Assembly: GCA_034509425.1 (NCBI GenBank)
Contig: JAVTVJ010000068.1
Coordinates: forward strand, 4,898,001 to 4,962,000
Direction: 5' to 3'
Source of the DNA: Eopsaltria australis
Taxonomy: Eukaryota > Chordata > Aves > Passeriformes > Petroicidae
Length of the DNA stretch: 64,000 nucleotides
Shown here: one piece after another, positions 36,360-48,689 of the stretch
Numbering within the stretch: the first letter of the stretch is position 1
Layout of the letters: the number at the start of each line of letters is the position of its first letter
Translations under genes and position numbers: made by a program
The notes under the pieces: generated by a model
The model's input: the letters and a program-made list of their open reading frames with translations, nothing else
Told to the model about the DNA's origin: nothing
The model's database searches: none

Positions 36360-39300
36360 CTGCACTGAGGAGGAATCTAACAAAAACAGCCACTTTGAAG
36401 TATCAATTAGGTTCTCAATTTTAGTTTGAAATAAAAGCAGACATTTTTTAGACTTAACGTGAACAAGGAGTTATATTTGCCCCTTTTTTTCTTCTGCAAA
36501 TGCTTCAAGATTAGAATTCCATATGCAAGGGAGAAAAAGAATTGTACATAGTTTGAACAACAAAACCAGTTATAGACAGAAAATAGGTACCGTTTAAGTG
36601 AAGAAATACTTCCCCCTGACAATTATTGAATTTGTGTAAGTCTTACATTAGCTTTCACCACCAGCATTCACATGCTATTACCTTGGGAAACACACACAAG
36701 ACATCAGCTACAACTGCTGGCCATGCTCCCATCACTCCTCTCCCACTCCTTGCTGTTTGTCACTGCCAGGGCTGCCGAGCCCGGCGAGGAAAGGACCTGT
36801 GCAGCCTCCTCCAAGGACACACAGCCCAGCAGCCGTAGTTCCCACTCCAGATCCCACACATGGGGAATGTACCTACAGGCTCCAGTCACCTCCCAGACAA
36901 GTGTGACTTAACTGCATTACTTCAAAGGTATCCTTCATGAAACTGGAACACCTTATCCTTAAACCTAACCATCTATTCATCTGCTGTCTCTTAAATAAAA
37001 ACCCTACTTCACATCATCTTTAAAAGTCTTTAACGGGCTAAAAAGAAGCAAACAAGGAGAGTAAAACTAAAAGGAAGTTTTTTAATAAAATGCAATTTTT
37101 TATTGAATAAAATTAGCAATACTTAAAAATACTTTCCAGAAAACTACCCAGCATATAGACTTATCTAGTATACTTGAAGACACAACAGCACACTTCCGTA
37201 TTTCTGTAGTAGAGATAATCAGTTTACCTCTTAATGCATACTGTGGAATCATTATGGAAAAATAAGATCTCAAAGGCTAAAGAAAGAAAAATTACATGAA
37301 TGCATCAGAACTTTAGAAAGTAAAACATAAGCTTTGTATTTATAAATTCATTATTATTTAGCATTACACATCTATGACTTTAAACCAAAACATTAAAAAT
37401 CAGGACTTCTTTCATTTATGCACACAAATACATAATCAGTTGGTATTCTGAAAAGAAATTTGATTCGAGTTGGAATCCCTTTTAGTTCACATTCTTTGTA
37501 TTAAAAAAAAAACCAAAAAAATTAAATTCTTTCAAAGAAAGGAAATTAAACTTCCACATTTTCATATAGCTGAACTTCTAATAAACTGATATATCTGAAC
37601 ACCTCCTCTAGTCACTAAAAGCAAAGCTAGGACAGACAGACTTTCATCAAATTTACAAGCTTTCAAACCAGCAAATATTAACTAGTAATATATATCATTA
37701 CAACAACTAAGCTTGAGTAGTTCTTAAGTTGTTAAAGAAAGCGAGTGGGTACTTAGTGCTTTACAAATATATTTTCATAATGTCATTTGCTTTAACATCA
37801 AGCAGAAATTTTCTGCACTTGCAAAACTGCTCGGAAAGTCACCAGTGGTGTACTGCTCACTATTTATGAAGTGATTAGCATAAACAAACTTTTAAGCTGT
37901 CAGTAGTAAAATATTGCCTGTAAATGTTCTGCTCTCTCTCCAGGTAAGTTTACGACCTGCTTTAGAATACGAGCAACTGTAATTACAGTAAGTCATACAT
38001 TTCAAGAATGTAAAACTCTCTCTAAACTCTTAAACCCTATTAAGTGTGTTATTCAGTACAGAGTAAGGCATTATTTTAAAAAGAAACACTACCAACATTT
38101 AGACCAAAGATTTGTCCCAAAAAATCCTGAAACAAGAAATAATACTTATAAATGAGTATATCAGAAAAGAAAGGTCTCCAAATTAAACAGCATAGCTTGT
38201 TTTAATGCATAACAGAAACAATCTCATGTAGATTTAACTTCTACTAAATTGACAGTAATTTCTAAAATTGTGGTTTAGAGCTAGTCTATGGCTACCAACA
38301 AAAAATGAAAAAGCTTTTCTCCTCCTTCGCTCCCTCCCTCCCTATGCTGCTTTAAAAGCCAGAAGATGTGGGGTTGTAAAAACCTGAAAAAGGAAATGGT
38401 ATGTGTGAAGTCAGCAGTTCAGCAAAGCGGCTGACTGGCCATTAACAGCTTTCAATATTCTTAAAATGCCAATCTTCCCACATGAAAGGGTATTTTAATG
38501 TTATATTAAAATAAATAAAAAAATACAGCTCATGTTTTTGTCTCAAACAAAACTGCCAGTTTTAGTAGTTTACTAGTACGTATTTACAGTAGCCCAAGAC
38601 TTTGACAATTTGTTCAAACATTTTGGTGAATTCAGTACACTGAAACCTCTGTGCTGTTTTCCACTTCCCCCTTCAAGTCTGGAGTACTCTTCCTGAAAAC
38701 ATTCATCATCATTATTCAACCTGGCTTTGTCCAAATACCTAACTCAATTTTTTTTTCATAAAACAAACTAACTAAATTATGGGCGAAAAAAAATCTGCAC
38801 AATTAGCACTAAGAACTACATACCTGCATGGAATTCTCTCTACACTCAAGACACATCTCTCTCTTCAGCTCAGTCTCCCTTGACACAGAAGAGAGGTCTC
38901 AAACTATTTGTTCTGCAAGGCACTGAGCTTACTTTTAGCACAGTATAAATACAGCAGGTAAGGAAGAAAAGAAACTGCAAATGTTGCAAATGTAGCAAGA
39001 GATGCCCAGATGCTAAAGAACCCTATACAGCTTTTCTGAGCTTGTCTTTAGCAGACAAGAAGCAACAGCACCAGCAGCAGTCAGAGAGTGTAATGCATAA
39101 GGGAACAGGGGGCAAAAAGACAACCAGAGGCCCAATGGCAGAAAGTGGATTTTTCACCCTTTTAGGCAACTTTGGCTCCCTCCCTTCTACATTGCCTTCA
39201 CACTGGAAAAGGACTGTGAAAGCTTCTTTCAGTTAAGATCAGACAAAGCTCTATCCACACAGCGCACAGTCAGCAAATTCATCCCTGAAGTCAGATTTTT

Positions 39301-40002
39301 TATTCTCAACAGAGTATCCAGAGAAACACACATACTTTTAGTCTGTTGAAGAAATCTACAGAAGTCAAATAGCATGCACAATTTATTCTTTTCATTGAAG
39401 GCATGGAGCATAGCCTTGGGACATTTCTGCACAGGATCTGACTGCTGTCAGCACCCCAGATGAAATTACCTGGTTTCAGAACAATATGTTTGTCTCCCCT
39501 TGCTTGTACTCATTGCCAGCAGCAACATACTTCCGCTACCATCCTCTTCCAGGGCATAAAATACCTGTTTCTCTCTCCCACTTGAGAATCCAAACAACAT
39601 AATGCTGACTGGGACACCCTGCCACTGGATATTAACAAAGACACAATTTGCCTCAGCACATTTTGCTGCTGCTGCAACACTCCATGGTGTAGCCTGGCTT
39701 ATGTAATGGAGTAACTACACTGATCCCACGTACTGGTGTCCAGTCAGGGAACAAAACCAAACCAAGCAGAACTAAACAACCCCTAAGCAATTTCCTGATA
39801 GCTCCCCTATCAAGACAATATTACTGCAGGAAGAAAACCCCAGACAGCTGCTTGCAGTTTCCAGGCACATGCACTGGACTCACCTGTTGTTGGTGCTGAT
39901 AGCTGTGCTACTTCCCCAATTCAAAAAGTCCCCTTACACAAGGGATCTTCTCGCCAATGCCACTAAAAACACTTGTCTATCTATTTGGACAAACATTATC
40001 AC

Positions 40003-40150
40003 CGAATCACAGAATATCATGGTTTAGAAATGACCCACAAGGATCATCAAGGTCTAACTCCTGTCCCTGCACAGGACAACCCCAAGAATCACACTAAGTG
40101 CCATTCCAAAGGACCGTTCAGTGCTGCTAGACATTTCTGCAGCTTACAAA
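40003..40150 (-). mobile_element. CR1 LINE 3' end fragment
   Basis: Begins on the plus strand with CGAATCACAGAATATCATGG, the antisense of the CR1 3' terminal octamer repeats, followed by AAATGACCCACAAGGATCAT and CCCTGCACAGGACAACCCCA, standard antisense CR1. Sense strand is minus. Confidence 0.88.
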
Positions 40151-41487
40151 GCACTAACAGGTCATAAAAGACATGACAACTCCTAAATGCTCAAAGGACT
40201 AGACAGCTGCAAATTTGCTTCTGTACTATTTCCTTTACTCCTCAAAAATGGAAGAAGACAAAAACTTCAAAGCATCAGGAACATTTGCAGCAAATCTGTA
40301 TCTGTCTTTGCACCTTCTATGACAACTTTCTAATTATATTAGAAAAAAACAACCCACAGATGAAGCAAGCCATAACAGGGCAATCTTCTCCACCTCTTCC
40401 TCAGCGTGACTGCACATCTGTCACTGGCTGTATGTGGCTCTTGCCCAGGACAGAGTATTTCCTTTTCTGCTGTTTCTGGAGATCACCTTTCTGAAGGCAA
40501 TCTCCCCTCTCTCCTCCACCCAGTGTTTAAACCATTGAGCACTAGAGAATATTCAGACAAGGTAGTATTTTTGTACAACAAACTGAAAAATAATTACATA
40601 CCATATTCAAAGTTTTCCATCTAACTATAACACTGCTTATTTTGGGATTAAAATCAATTCATATCATCTGGTCTTCCCAGAAAACCACTGTCTGCCTCTT
40701 TACAGCCCTCCAGTGCAGGGTACACACACAAGAGATTTTGGTAGGGGAAGTGCCATCAAACATGCAGGAGCCCTTTTAATCTCTGAGCCCCCGACAGACG
40801 TTAGTGACAATAAGAGTTCCACCAAATTTAGCAGCTCTGATACCCTTTCACATTCCTCCATGCACAAGACTCAGTTTTACAAACTGTCCTTTTTAAGTGG
40901 GCTTTTAAAAGTGCCCAAGAATGGCACTCCTTCTACTGAACCTTCCTGCATTAATCTCTGATAGATTCCACACAGTACATAAATAATGGTACATGCTTCA
41001 TTTTAGATGTGCACCTCATTAAAATAGCGCTACTCTCTTACAGGTTTTATAAACTTCAGCCGCTCCCTGAACTAATGTACGGTAGAGAGGATGAAAGGCT
41101 CAACCTCCTCTTTACCCTACACTAAAAGGAACTGACATAGATTTCCATCAAAGAAGTTCATCCCTTTTATGAAAATTGATGGAAATGAAAGTGACAGAAT
41201 TCCCTTGGTATCTTAAATAGAATTTGACCTGATTTGTGAAGTTGAAGGCCTAGAATTAAATTATCTAAACAGCACATCTACCTTTAATACAATGGCTTAC
41301 TTGGGTTTAGATGACAACATACAAATAGGAAGAATATAAACCACTTATGGGTTTAAAAAAAAATGCCAGTAAAGAGTCCAAAACACTGCTCATGCTTTAA
41401 CTGGATACAGCATTATTCTTACAAAGCCAAAAAAGAAAATGTAATTTAGGTTTAGTTTGGACATAAGATATCTAGACAGCACCTTAC

Positions 41488-41514
41488 CTGTGAAGCAGGA
41501 AGGCTATCACCCTG
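41488..41514 (-). promoter_or_regulatory. 27-nt microexon or recursive splice site candidate
   Basis: On the minus strand CTCTTTCATGTGTTTTAG is followed by 27 nt that themselves end in a pyrimidine-rich CCTTCCTGCTTCACAG and then GTAAGG. It can be read either as a 27-nt exon or as a zero-length ratchet point (tract-CAG-GTAAGG) in the long first intron. Confidence 0.3.
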
Positions 41515-43279
41515 CTAAAACACATGAAAGAGCACCAAAATTCTGTTAAAGGTGTAGTATTTCAGAAAGACTTTGATATTAGGCTCTGCAAGTAATTCAG
41601 AAAAGCAGGAAGAGAGCACACGCAGGAACTACAATAAGCACACCATTGGTGCTGCACCAGCTTGGATCCAAACTGATCAACCACTACCCATAAAGCAGGT
41701 GTCTTAGTTACAGTTCAGGACTAGGAACCAGTCTTGAAACAAGACTGCTCAAATAAAAGAGACAACATCACAAAGAAGAAATCTATACTTCATTCAGATC
41801 CAAGATAACAAAGTAATGGATTTTTGGTCCTATCCAAAAGACATAGAAACTAAAGCTGCTGCTTCTTCTGACAGGGATCTTGGGAGGAGAGTTGCTAAGG
41901 GCACATAGACAGCATATCCCTGCAAACACACAGTGCTACAGGTGTAACACGTTATATCCCCTCTACTACAAATGGTTTAGTTGTGTGCACCTATGCCATA
42001 TATAAAAGAAACCATCAGAACAAGTCCAAATAAATAAAAGTGATATCTCGGCTGACAGAGACAGCTGCTGCTTTCTGAATGGTTATGAGGCAGCTCCTGA
42101 CTTTCCTCCAGATCTACACCCTTGTTTACCAAGTGGAAAGACTAACAAGGACAAGATACAAGTACCTCTGATGGTCGTCATAACCATTTATGCACCAGAT
42201 AAAAGGAAAGTCTGCTCACTGCTGGCTCAGGTACCCGAAGCCACCCTTCCCACCCCAAAGACAATAATCTACTTGAAGAGATAACAGACAGAGAATACCA
42301 GTTTTAGGCAATGTGATGAGTTTACAGAAACACACCTGGACTGAGCAGGTGACTCATCAGATCATCTCCTGCTGCTCCCAGGAGTGAGGCAGCATTGCTG
42401 CTCCATGGCCAGGACAGCAGCAGGAGCTGGGTGCACACCTCAGCCCTCACTGCCCACACACATCAAATCAGCCAGCAGGTGCAAAAGGTACAAAATAGTA
42501 TTTACACAGAAACATACTCTTAAAAAACCCTACAGTTCACTTAAGGACTTAACTGCCTCACTTTTTAGCGACTTCACCTCAAACAAATTAATGCCTCTCC
42601 ACTTAGACATCATAAAGAAAGCTGCTTAACACACGGCACAGTTACAACACAAAACTAACTTAACTGTGTGTAGCTAATATTAAAGCTTCCTAACACTGAG
42701 TTATAGAACAATTGGACCTTTAAAAAGTCTCCAAAGAAGCCATACAAATTTTCTAGGAAAAGTACCCTCGTATACCAAAGACACAAATCACAGTAAGAAA
42801 GAATTATTCATCAAATTGTATTACATTGTTAACAAATATTCTGGAACTTTAAATTTAACATTTCCATTGCTTCTGATTTACCCACTGCTCTATTACGCCT
42901 CAAGAATTTTATATGGGCTTTTCTGGCTCTTCCCACATGCTAGAAAAATCTTATTCTGGACAATTTATGTTGCATGTCTTACAAAGAATAGAAACAGTAT
43001 AGTCGTTTACATTTAAGATTTTAATCTCTGAAAGAAGCAATCAGCACTAAGGCTGGGTGCCTAAGGCTTTTTCTTTCAAATGGGAATGAACAGAACTTTA
43101 AATGCCCGGAAGATGTGGAGCTCACAAAGTTGGTTAACAACCTCCCTTGAAGCAGTGTCCTGGTCCATACCTGTAATTTGTTCTGTATTTACACTTGGAA
43201 AATATCACAGTAGACTGTCAAATGATATTTCTAAAGATTTCCTTAAAACATGAAAAGAATAACTATGGATTTCACTCAC

Positions 43280-43471
43280 CCTTGTTTGAGGTAGATGTAG
43301 CCAGACAAATAAGAAAGCCAGCTGCAATATCCTGAACAGTTAATGACAAATGTCGTTTCCTGTTAGTGACACTATTTAGTAGCAGTGGATAATTGCTGAG
43401 GACTTCATTTGTCCCCATACATTCACTCAGTAAAGGGAGTAAGCAGGACTCGCTCACAGCTCACAATCCCA
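43280..43471 (-). other. Exon-like segment in intron 1 (first of three)
   Basis: Strong acceptor (TGTTGTTTTCTTGATATTCCAG) at 43472 and donor GTGAGTG at 43279. From an internal ATG the frame is open to the donor (46 codons, MGTNEVLSNYPLL early, ending LICLATSTSNK, phase 1 out). Upstream of that ATG the same frame has a TGA at 43463-43461, so it could only be a first coding exon. No family recognised. Confidence 0.25.
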
Positions 43472-46200
43472 CTGGAATATCAAGAAAACAACAAAAGACA
43501 CCTATGTACAACAGGCAGAAACAGCTATCTATGTTTGCTTCAAGTTTTTTCACATTCTATCATGCAAAGCTGCATTTTATACACAAATTTTAGGTAATGA
43601 AATTAATACTTTCTCAGTACTACAAATTTCACACTAGCAAAATGCCTCTTTTGAACTCGAGCAGCTACTCCAGAAAACAATGCCTCTGCCTTAAAGAGCA
43701 CACTATCTGGACACAGAAACGGCAGTCAGAGCAAACTGGGGGGGAAAAAGCATCTGTGTATTCAATGTAGGAACACACAAAGTCAAAAGAAAAATATTTT
43801 AAAGTACTGCCATTGCTTGTTTCCTAAAATTTCTACATCAAGATCAGTATTTACATATGTCTGAATGTTAAGACCAATCTAGTTATGTTATGTTCTCATA
43901 TCTACATGGATTCAAATTATTGTGAAAGTAGTTTATACTTGCAGCTCTAGCACATCATGAAAAGCTAACATTTGTTTTCACTGAATCTGAACACTACTAC
44001 AAAAATATAAAATACCAAGCAATTTGAAAGATATCACACAAATATTGCTACCTATTTACACCAAATAGAAAACTAGAGCATTAACTGAATCATTAACTGA
44101 GTTTCAAACAAAATTAGTAAACTCTACTTTCATATTGAAGACCAGACCATGTTAAAGTTAAAAGCCATACAAACACTTCCCGGTCTCAACCTCAGTTTCA
44201 CCATACACTGTTTCCTGCAGCCTCCTGCTTGCATTACTGTGCGACTTCCCATAAATAAAACACTAAACACAAGTGTCTCCAATGCACTTTTTCTTTACAT
44301 CAATTTAAGTAATATCATCCTTAAACAGTACTTACATTTTATGGTACCCTAAGGGAGAAAATCAGCTCCCCCTGCCCCACAACGTGCAGCCTGGATGTAC
44401 AAGGAATTTCTCTGGACACCCTGTAAGTGCAACCACTCACATGGACTGTGGGTTGTTGTGACCTGAGCAGCACTTGATGGTGGCCCGTAGAGAGCTGGTA
44501 CAGCACAGCACATTCACTCCCCCATTTTCTCCGTAACATTAACGTGACAGTCCAAATCCCAAGTGGAACGCAGCAAACGCCTTCCTGCACTACTCTCCCA
44601 TCTGCACCAGTGCTGCAGCTGTTACAGACCCTGCGCAATTGCCTCACCAACTGCTTTGGTCTGCCACTTCCAAAGAGTAAGGTGAAGTAGGAATGATTTA
44701 GAAATCCAAAGGTTTAAGACTGTTACTCTGAATTATAAAAAATTCATAACCATTTAAACTTGAAGAGCTGCTTACAAGTCACACACAGTATGCTTTGAAA
44801 ACCTGCTGTTCTATCTACAGAGTGCATGCTTTTTAAGTTTTAATCACCTTGTCTATGTTAGCTAGGATATGCATGAATCACAAGTAAACTTTACATTACC
44901 AGAACTTACTAAAATATTAATATATCCCATTTTCATTAAACCTTTTAGGTCTTAAAATTATTTTTTGCTATCTCTTGTAGTCTAACTCATCAGTGAGAAA
45001 CAGCAAATAACTATAAAGACTTCAAGTTTAAATTGTGTTAATACTTAAAGCATGCCTTCACTCCTAAAGAATAATGGAGCGTAAAATTTAACTTGAATAT
45101 TGATATACACTATAGCACTGCAATGTGTTTTGCAGGATAGCTTAGCAGCAAAAGACAACAATGACGCACAACACGATAACAGAAGTTTCCCGACTTGAAC
45201 TACTTTCTTTGGACCATCCAAAATTATGAGTCTCCGTGCAAGATACCCCCTTTAAGTCGGCAATGAATTTATGACACATACGCAGTTTATCTGTAAAGAA
45301 AACGGGAACAGTGCCGCAGTGCATCGCAACCCGACAAGTGCCCCACAACAGGCCACGTCTGGCACCACGCTGTCTTCAAGCGGCACCCCCAGCCCCCTTA
45401 CCCGACAAAAGCGAGCGCTCTGAATTAAATTATTTTTAACGCGCATCCGCCTTTTCTGATCGACGCCCGTTCCCCAGCACCTCGCCAACCTCGGCGGTCG
45501 CCGGGCAGGGACGACCAGGCGCAGCCCCGGCCGGGAGGGCGCAGAGTCACCGCTGCCGCCGCGGGGGAGGCAGCGGGGCCGCCCCGGCGAGGGGAGGCGT
45601 GTCCTGCCCGCGCTCCTGTCAAACGCCGCTGGCCCCGCCGCTCGTCCCGGAGACATCGGCGGCTCAGGGACCTCCCGTGCCGCCCTTGCTCACCGCAGCT
45701 CCTGCTCTCCGGGAGTCGCGGCCACCCTCGGACAGAGAGACACGCTGTTAGCGCCGGCAGACAGAGCCGCCCCGCTCCTCTCAACCCTCGCAGCTGCGCT
45801 CGTACTCGGCCACCCGCGGGTCCCGGCGGGCGGGGTCGGCGGGACTCGCCGCGCTGGAACTTCAGCCCGCACAGAAGGGGAGCGACCAGCGCCAAGAGAC
45901 CAGGACGCGGCGCTGGAGCATGGGGCAGCCGCGGCTAGACCCGGTGCCGCCTCCAGCGCAGTGGTGTTGCCGAGGAGGGGAACCCGGGACCGGGGCGCCC
46001 GGCGCGGCCACGGCGGGCGGAGGTTGTGGTGCGAGCTCTGGGAAGGGGCGCGACCCCCGCCTCGCCTCCCTTTCTCTCTCCGCTCCTCCCTCCCCCTGCC
46101 CGCCTCCGCGGGGAGCGGGAAACGCCGCCGCCGCCACTCACCGGGAGGGCGGGACGCGGCTCCGCGGCGTCCTGTCAAGCTGCTCCTGCCGTCGCCCGCC

Positions 46201-46215
46201 TCACGCCGCCGCCAT
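46201..46215 (-). other. Minimal upstream ORF (M-A-A-A-stop)
   Basis: Five codons: ATG, GCG, GCG, GCG, TGA. It is transcribed only if the start site lies above 46215. The ATG context (AACATGG) is reasonable, so it could modulate initiation at the SCML2 start in exon 2. Confidence 0.35.
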
Positions 46216-46218
46216 GTT
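46208..46218 (-). promoter_or_regulatory. YY1-like motif near the transcription start
   Basis: The minus strand reads AACATGGCGGC, close to the YY1 consensus AANATGGCGGC. In many CpG-island promoters this motif lies just downstream of the start in the transcribed orientation, as it would here. Its ATG also begins the short upstream ORF. Confidence 0.5.
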
Positions 46219-46228
46219 CCGGGGGCAC

Positions 46229-46238
46229 CGCGCATGCC
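46229..46238. promoter_or_regulatory. NRF1-like motif
   Basis: CGCGCATGCC contains the core GCGCATGC of the NRF1 palindrome (TGCGCATGCGC). It lies about 10 bp upstream of the YY1-like motif on the gene's strand. NRF1 plus YY1 is a common pairing in TATA-less promoters. Confidence 0.4.
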
Positions 46239-46339
46239 CGGCAGCGGCACCGGGGGCGCGGGGCCTCCCCCCCGCCGTCCCCCTTCCGCCCGCCGCGGCG
46301 GGGGCGGCACCGGCACCGGCACCGCTCGGGCTGCGCGAC

Positions 46340-46535
46340 CCGCCGGCATCCCGGGCCACTGGCATCCCCTCACGGCCGCCATCCCCGCAGCCCCCGCCAT
46401 CCCGCCTCCCCGCCTGCCTCCCCGCACGGCCGCCATCCCCACAACCACCCCCCGCCATCCCCGCGCTCCGCCGGCATCCCCGCACTCTCGGCATCACCGC
46501 GCCCCGCCGGCTCCCCTGCGCCGTCGGTATCCCCG
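46340..46535. repeat. Degenerate GCCATCCC-rich array in the CpG island
   Basis: About 200 bp with recurring short units of the type (C/G)GCCATCCCCGC. Exact GCCATCCC cores begin at 46378, 46396, 46432 and 46454. Variants (GGCATCCC, GGCATCAC, GGTATCCC) lie on both sides. Spacing is irregular, roughly 18-36 bp. On the gene's strand each unit reads GGGATGGC, related to the YY1 core. Confidence 0.6.
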
Positions 46536-48317
46536 CGTTGCACCCACACCTGCGGCGGGAGGGAGCGGGACTTGCGGAACGCCGGCGGCCGGGAGGGTCG
46601 GGGTTGGCGGGGACTGCTGCGCCCGGGGAGCGGGACCGCCTTGTGAGGGGGGAAGAATGAGCCCTTGGCAGGTGTTGGTGTAGGAGACTCGGGTGTGAGC
46701 AGCGAACGCCTGGAAAAGGCGTGAGGGATCGATGGCAGGGGATTCCGAGGGGAAGCCTGGGCCAGCCGGTGCCGTGCGCTGCTGTGGTGCCGGCAGCGCC
46801 GGTGCACACGTGGTGAATAGTGCCCTGCATTGTACGTGCGCGAGTGATCGCGGTGTGTGCCTGTAATTATATATAACCTCTTATAACGGGTATAATGCAC
46901 GGTAAAATCGGTGAATGTCCACTGGGGAAATATCACACAATTGTTTTACGGATATCCACGCTTATAAGTACTGTATAACAGGAAAAGTTCTTCCTTGGCT
47001 TTTTGGGAGGGTGCATTCCGATTTTACAAGCTTTGGGTGTTTTAATTCAGACCCCAAGAGGCGTGTAGGTATAAGCACAACTGGTAAAAAAATAATATAT
47101 TAAATGCTACCAGCACTCAGAGGAGTTTGTGCCCAATTTTCATCTTCACTACTTAACATCACTTGGAAGTGAAATTTTAAATGCGAAATTATGCTAAGGT
47201 CATAAGAGTGAGATTCTGCGAGTTCTTTTAATGAAAAAAGCACCCAAACCACAGAAAAGAAACCCCAAATATCTACCCAGCCCCCCTCACACTCTTCTGT
47301 ATGACAGCAAAATTCATACAGCCCTCTTTAGTATCCTGCATATACTGCAAGCTACTACTAACAATTTGTAAATGGCTCTTTAGAAACAAGGAAAATGAGT
47401 CCTTGACATAGTTATAAATATTTAATATTCAGACAACATGAAAGAAACAAGTAAAAATATGCTAATCCAAGAGATTAAAATACACAAGAGGAAGAGAAAG
47501 AAATACTGAAACATGCTTACAGAAAGCCTTTACAGTGAAGTGTGTTATGCTCATCACCAATGCAGATGAATGCTGCTTTTAATCTGAAATATTTTCCCCT
47601 TTCTGTAATACTGAACTTTTGCAGAAAAATGAGAGATTATGTTCATTGTAATGATGGATACAAAAACATGCCAAGTGTCACAGAATAAGCTCCTGTAATT
47701 CACAGAGGAAATGAAAACATATTTTAAAGCTGTTTAAACCCAAGCCACTGCTAGATACAACATCTGAGGAATCTGTTCCCTGGGAGCCAGTGGGACACCG
47801 TATCCTTGGTTTCTACAGATGTTGTTGCAGAGCCATCAAACATGAACTGGTGCAGTCCTATACCTGCTCGTCAGTTTTCCTGAAGGCTGGAATTAGGAAG
47901 ACCAGACAACAATAATCCTGCTTCTTAGACCCCTGATGTGATGAAGCAAAATAAACAATAGTCATAAGAATAAATGTCTACAAGATACATCATTGGTACA
48001 AAGAGTGGAATAGAAGAAAGCTTTTAACACCCTCTTCTAATCCAGGAGTCAAGTGGATCTATAATGCCTTCACATGTGTCCTTCACCTACAAGCTATAGC
48101 TGATGTAAAACAAAAAATTTCTTAACAGGATTATTAGAAAAGGAAGAAAAAGTCCTGACTGCTTCTGTTTTCCAGTAGAATGATCAGCTTGTTTTCTGGT
48201 GACCTGCCCATCATCTTTCATTTTCTTATGTAGGTATTGATCTGAAATATTCAGGTCAGAAAAACCAGGCATTTTTTAAGTTCTCATTGTTCTTCACAAA
48301 GAGAGAGACACGTGTCT

Positions 48318-48378
48318 GCATGTATATATAAGTATGTATATATACATATATCTGTATGTGTATACATACATAAATGTA
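48318..48378. repeat. Interrupted TA/TG microsatellite
   Basis: Imperfect alternating pyrimidine-purine tract (TGTATATATAAGTATGTATA and onwards, ending CATAAATGTATG). Confidence 0.85.
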
Positions 48379-48689
48379 TGGCTTCACAGTTTTTTGCAGG
48401 GAGATTCTGTGATTTTATAAAGAAGCAAGAACATCAAAACACACAAAATACATTTTAGGGATGTAGACTCCCATGAACTCCTACAAGTGGTCAACATGAT
48501 GTTCTGGGATGTTGATGCAGACAAAAAAATGTTTAAGAGCAGTCACTTTCCCAAACAAATAACACTAAGAGTGTAAGTAAATGAACTGTCCATGCAGCAA
48601 ATGCAACAGGCAGAGTAAAATATCAGCCTGGCTACCACAAACTTCTCCTGAGCCTCAGATAGCAATGAAACATCCAGAAAAGAGAAGTT

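Larger units (their letters stand above)
32814..46141. other. Intron 1 of SCML2
   Basis: 13.3 kb, the largest intron seen. It holds a CR1 fragment at 40.0 kb and several minus-strand exon-like segments (34.3-34.5, 36.3, 41.5 and 43.3-43.5 kb) discussed separately. No established gene is recognised. Confidence 0.7.
46142..46230 (-). other. SCML2: SCML2 non-coding exon 1 (5' UTR; 5' end estimated)
   Basis: The minus strand reads CCCTCCCG then GTGAGT at 46141-46136, a near-ideal donor inside the CpG island, the right distance and strand to supply a 5' UTR exon for the coding exons below. The transcription start cannot be read; about 46230 is a guess from the NRF1- and YY1-like motifs just upstream and at the start. 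If transcription starts above 46215, the exon carries a five-codon upstream ORF (ATG, three GCG alanine codons, TGA) at 46215-46201. No other ATG occurs between that and the donor. The exon itself is inference from splice signal and position. Confidence 0.55.
45440..46690. promoter_or_regulatory. SCML2: CpG island promoter of SCML2
   Basis: GC content and CpG density rise abruptly here from the AT-rich background and fall again by about 46.7 kb. This is the only such island in the window. The non-coding exon 1 donor lies in it at 46141. No TATA box is evident, typical of broad CpG-island promoters. Several very long overlapping ORFs on both strands (up to about 250 codons) are by-products of low stop-codon frequency in GC-rich DNA and are not listed as genes. 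Divergent transcription to the right is possible but nothing shows it. Confidence 0.85.

Noticed and set aside
37943..37944. Perfect pyrimidine tract-CAG-GTAAGT ratchet-like motif
   Set aside because: It is on the plus strand, opposite to the gene. Kept as a reminder that such motifs arise by chance.
39229..39432. 67-codon minus-strand ORF with a protein-like appearance
   Set aside because: Splice sites around it are weak and it does not join in phase with the other intron 1 segments.
44339..44650. 103-codon minus-strand ORF in moderately GC-rich DNA with an internal GTGAGT donor
   Set aside because: No clear acceptor, two frames compete, and there is no recognised family.
45252..46936. Many long overlapping ORFs on both strands (up to about 250 codons)
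   Set aside because: They lie in the CpG island, overlap in up to six frames, encode Pro/Arg/Ala-rich low-complexity products, and reflect lack of AT-rich stop codons.
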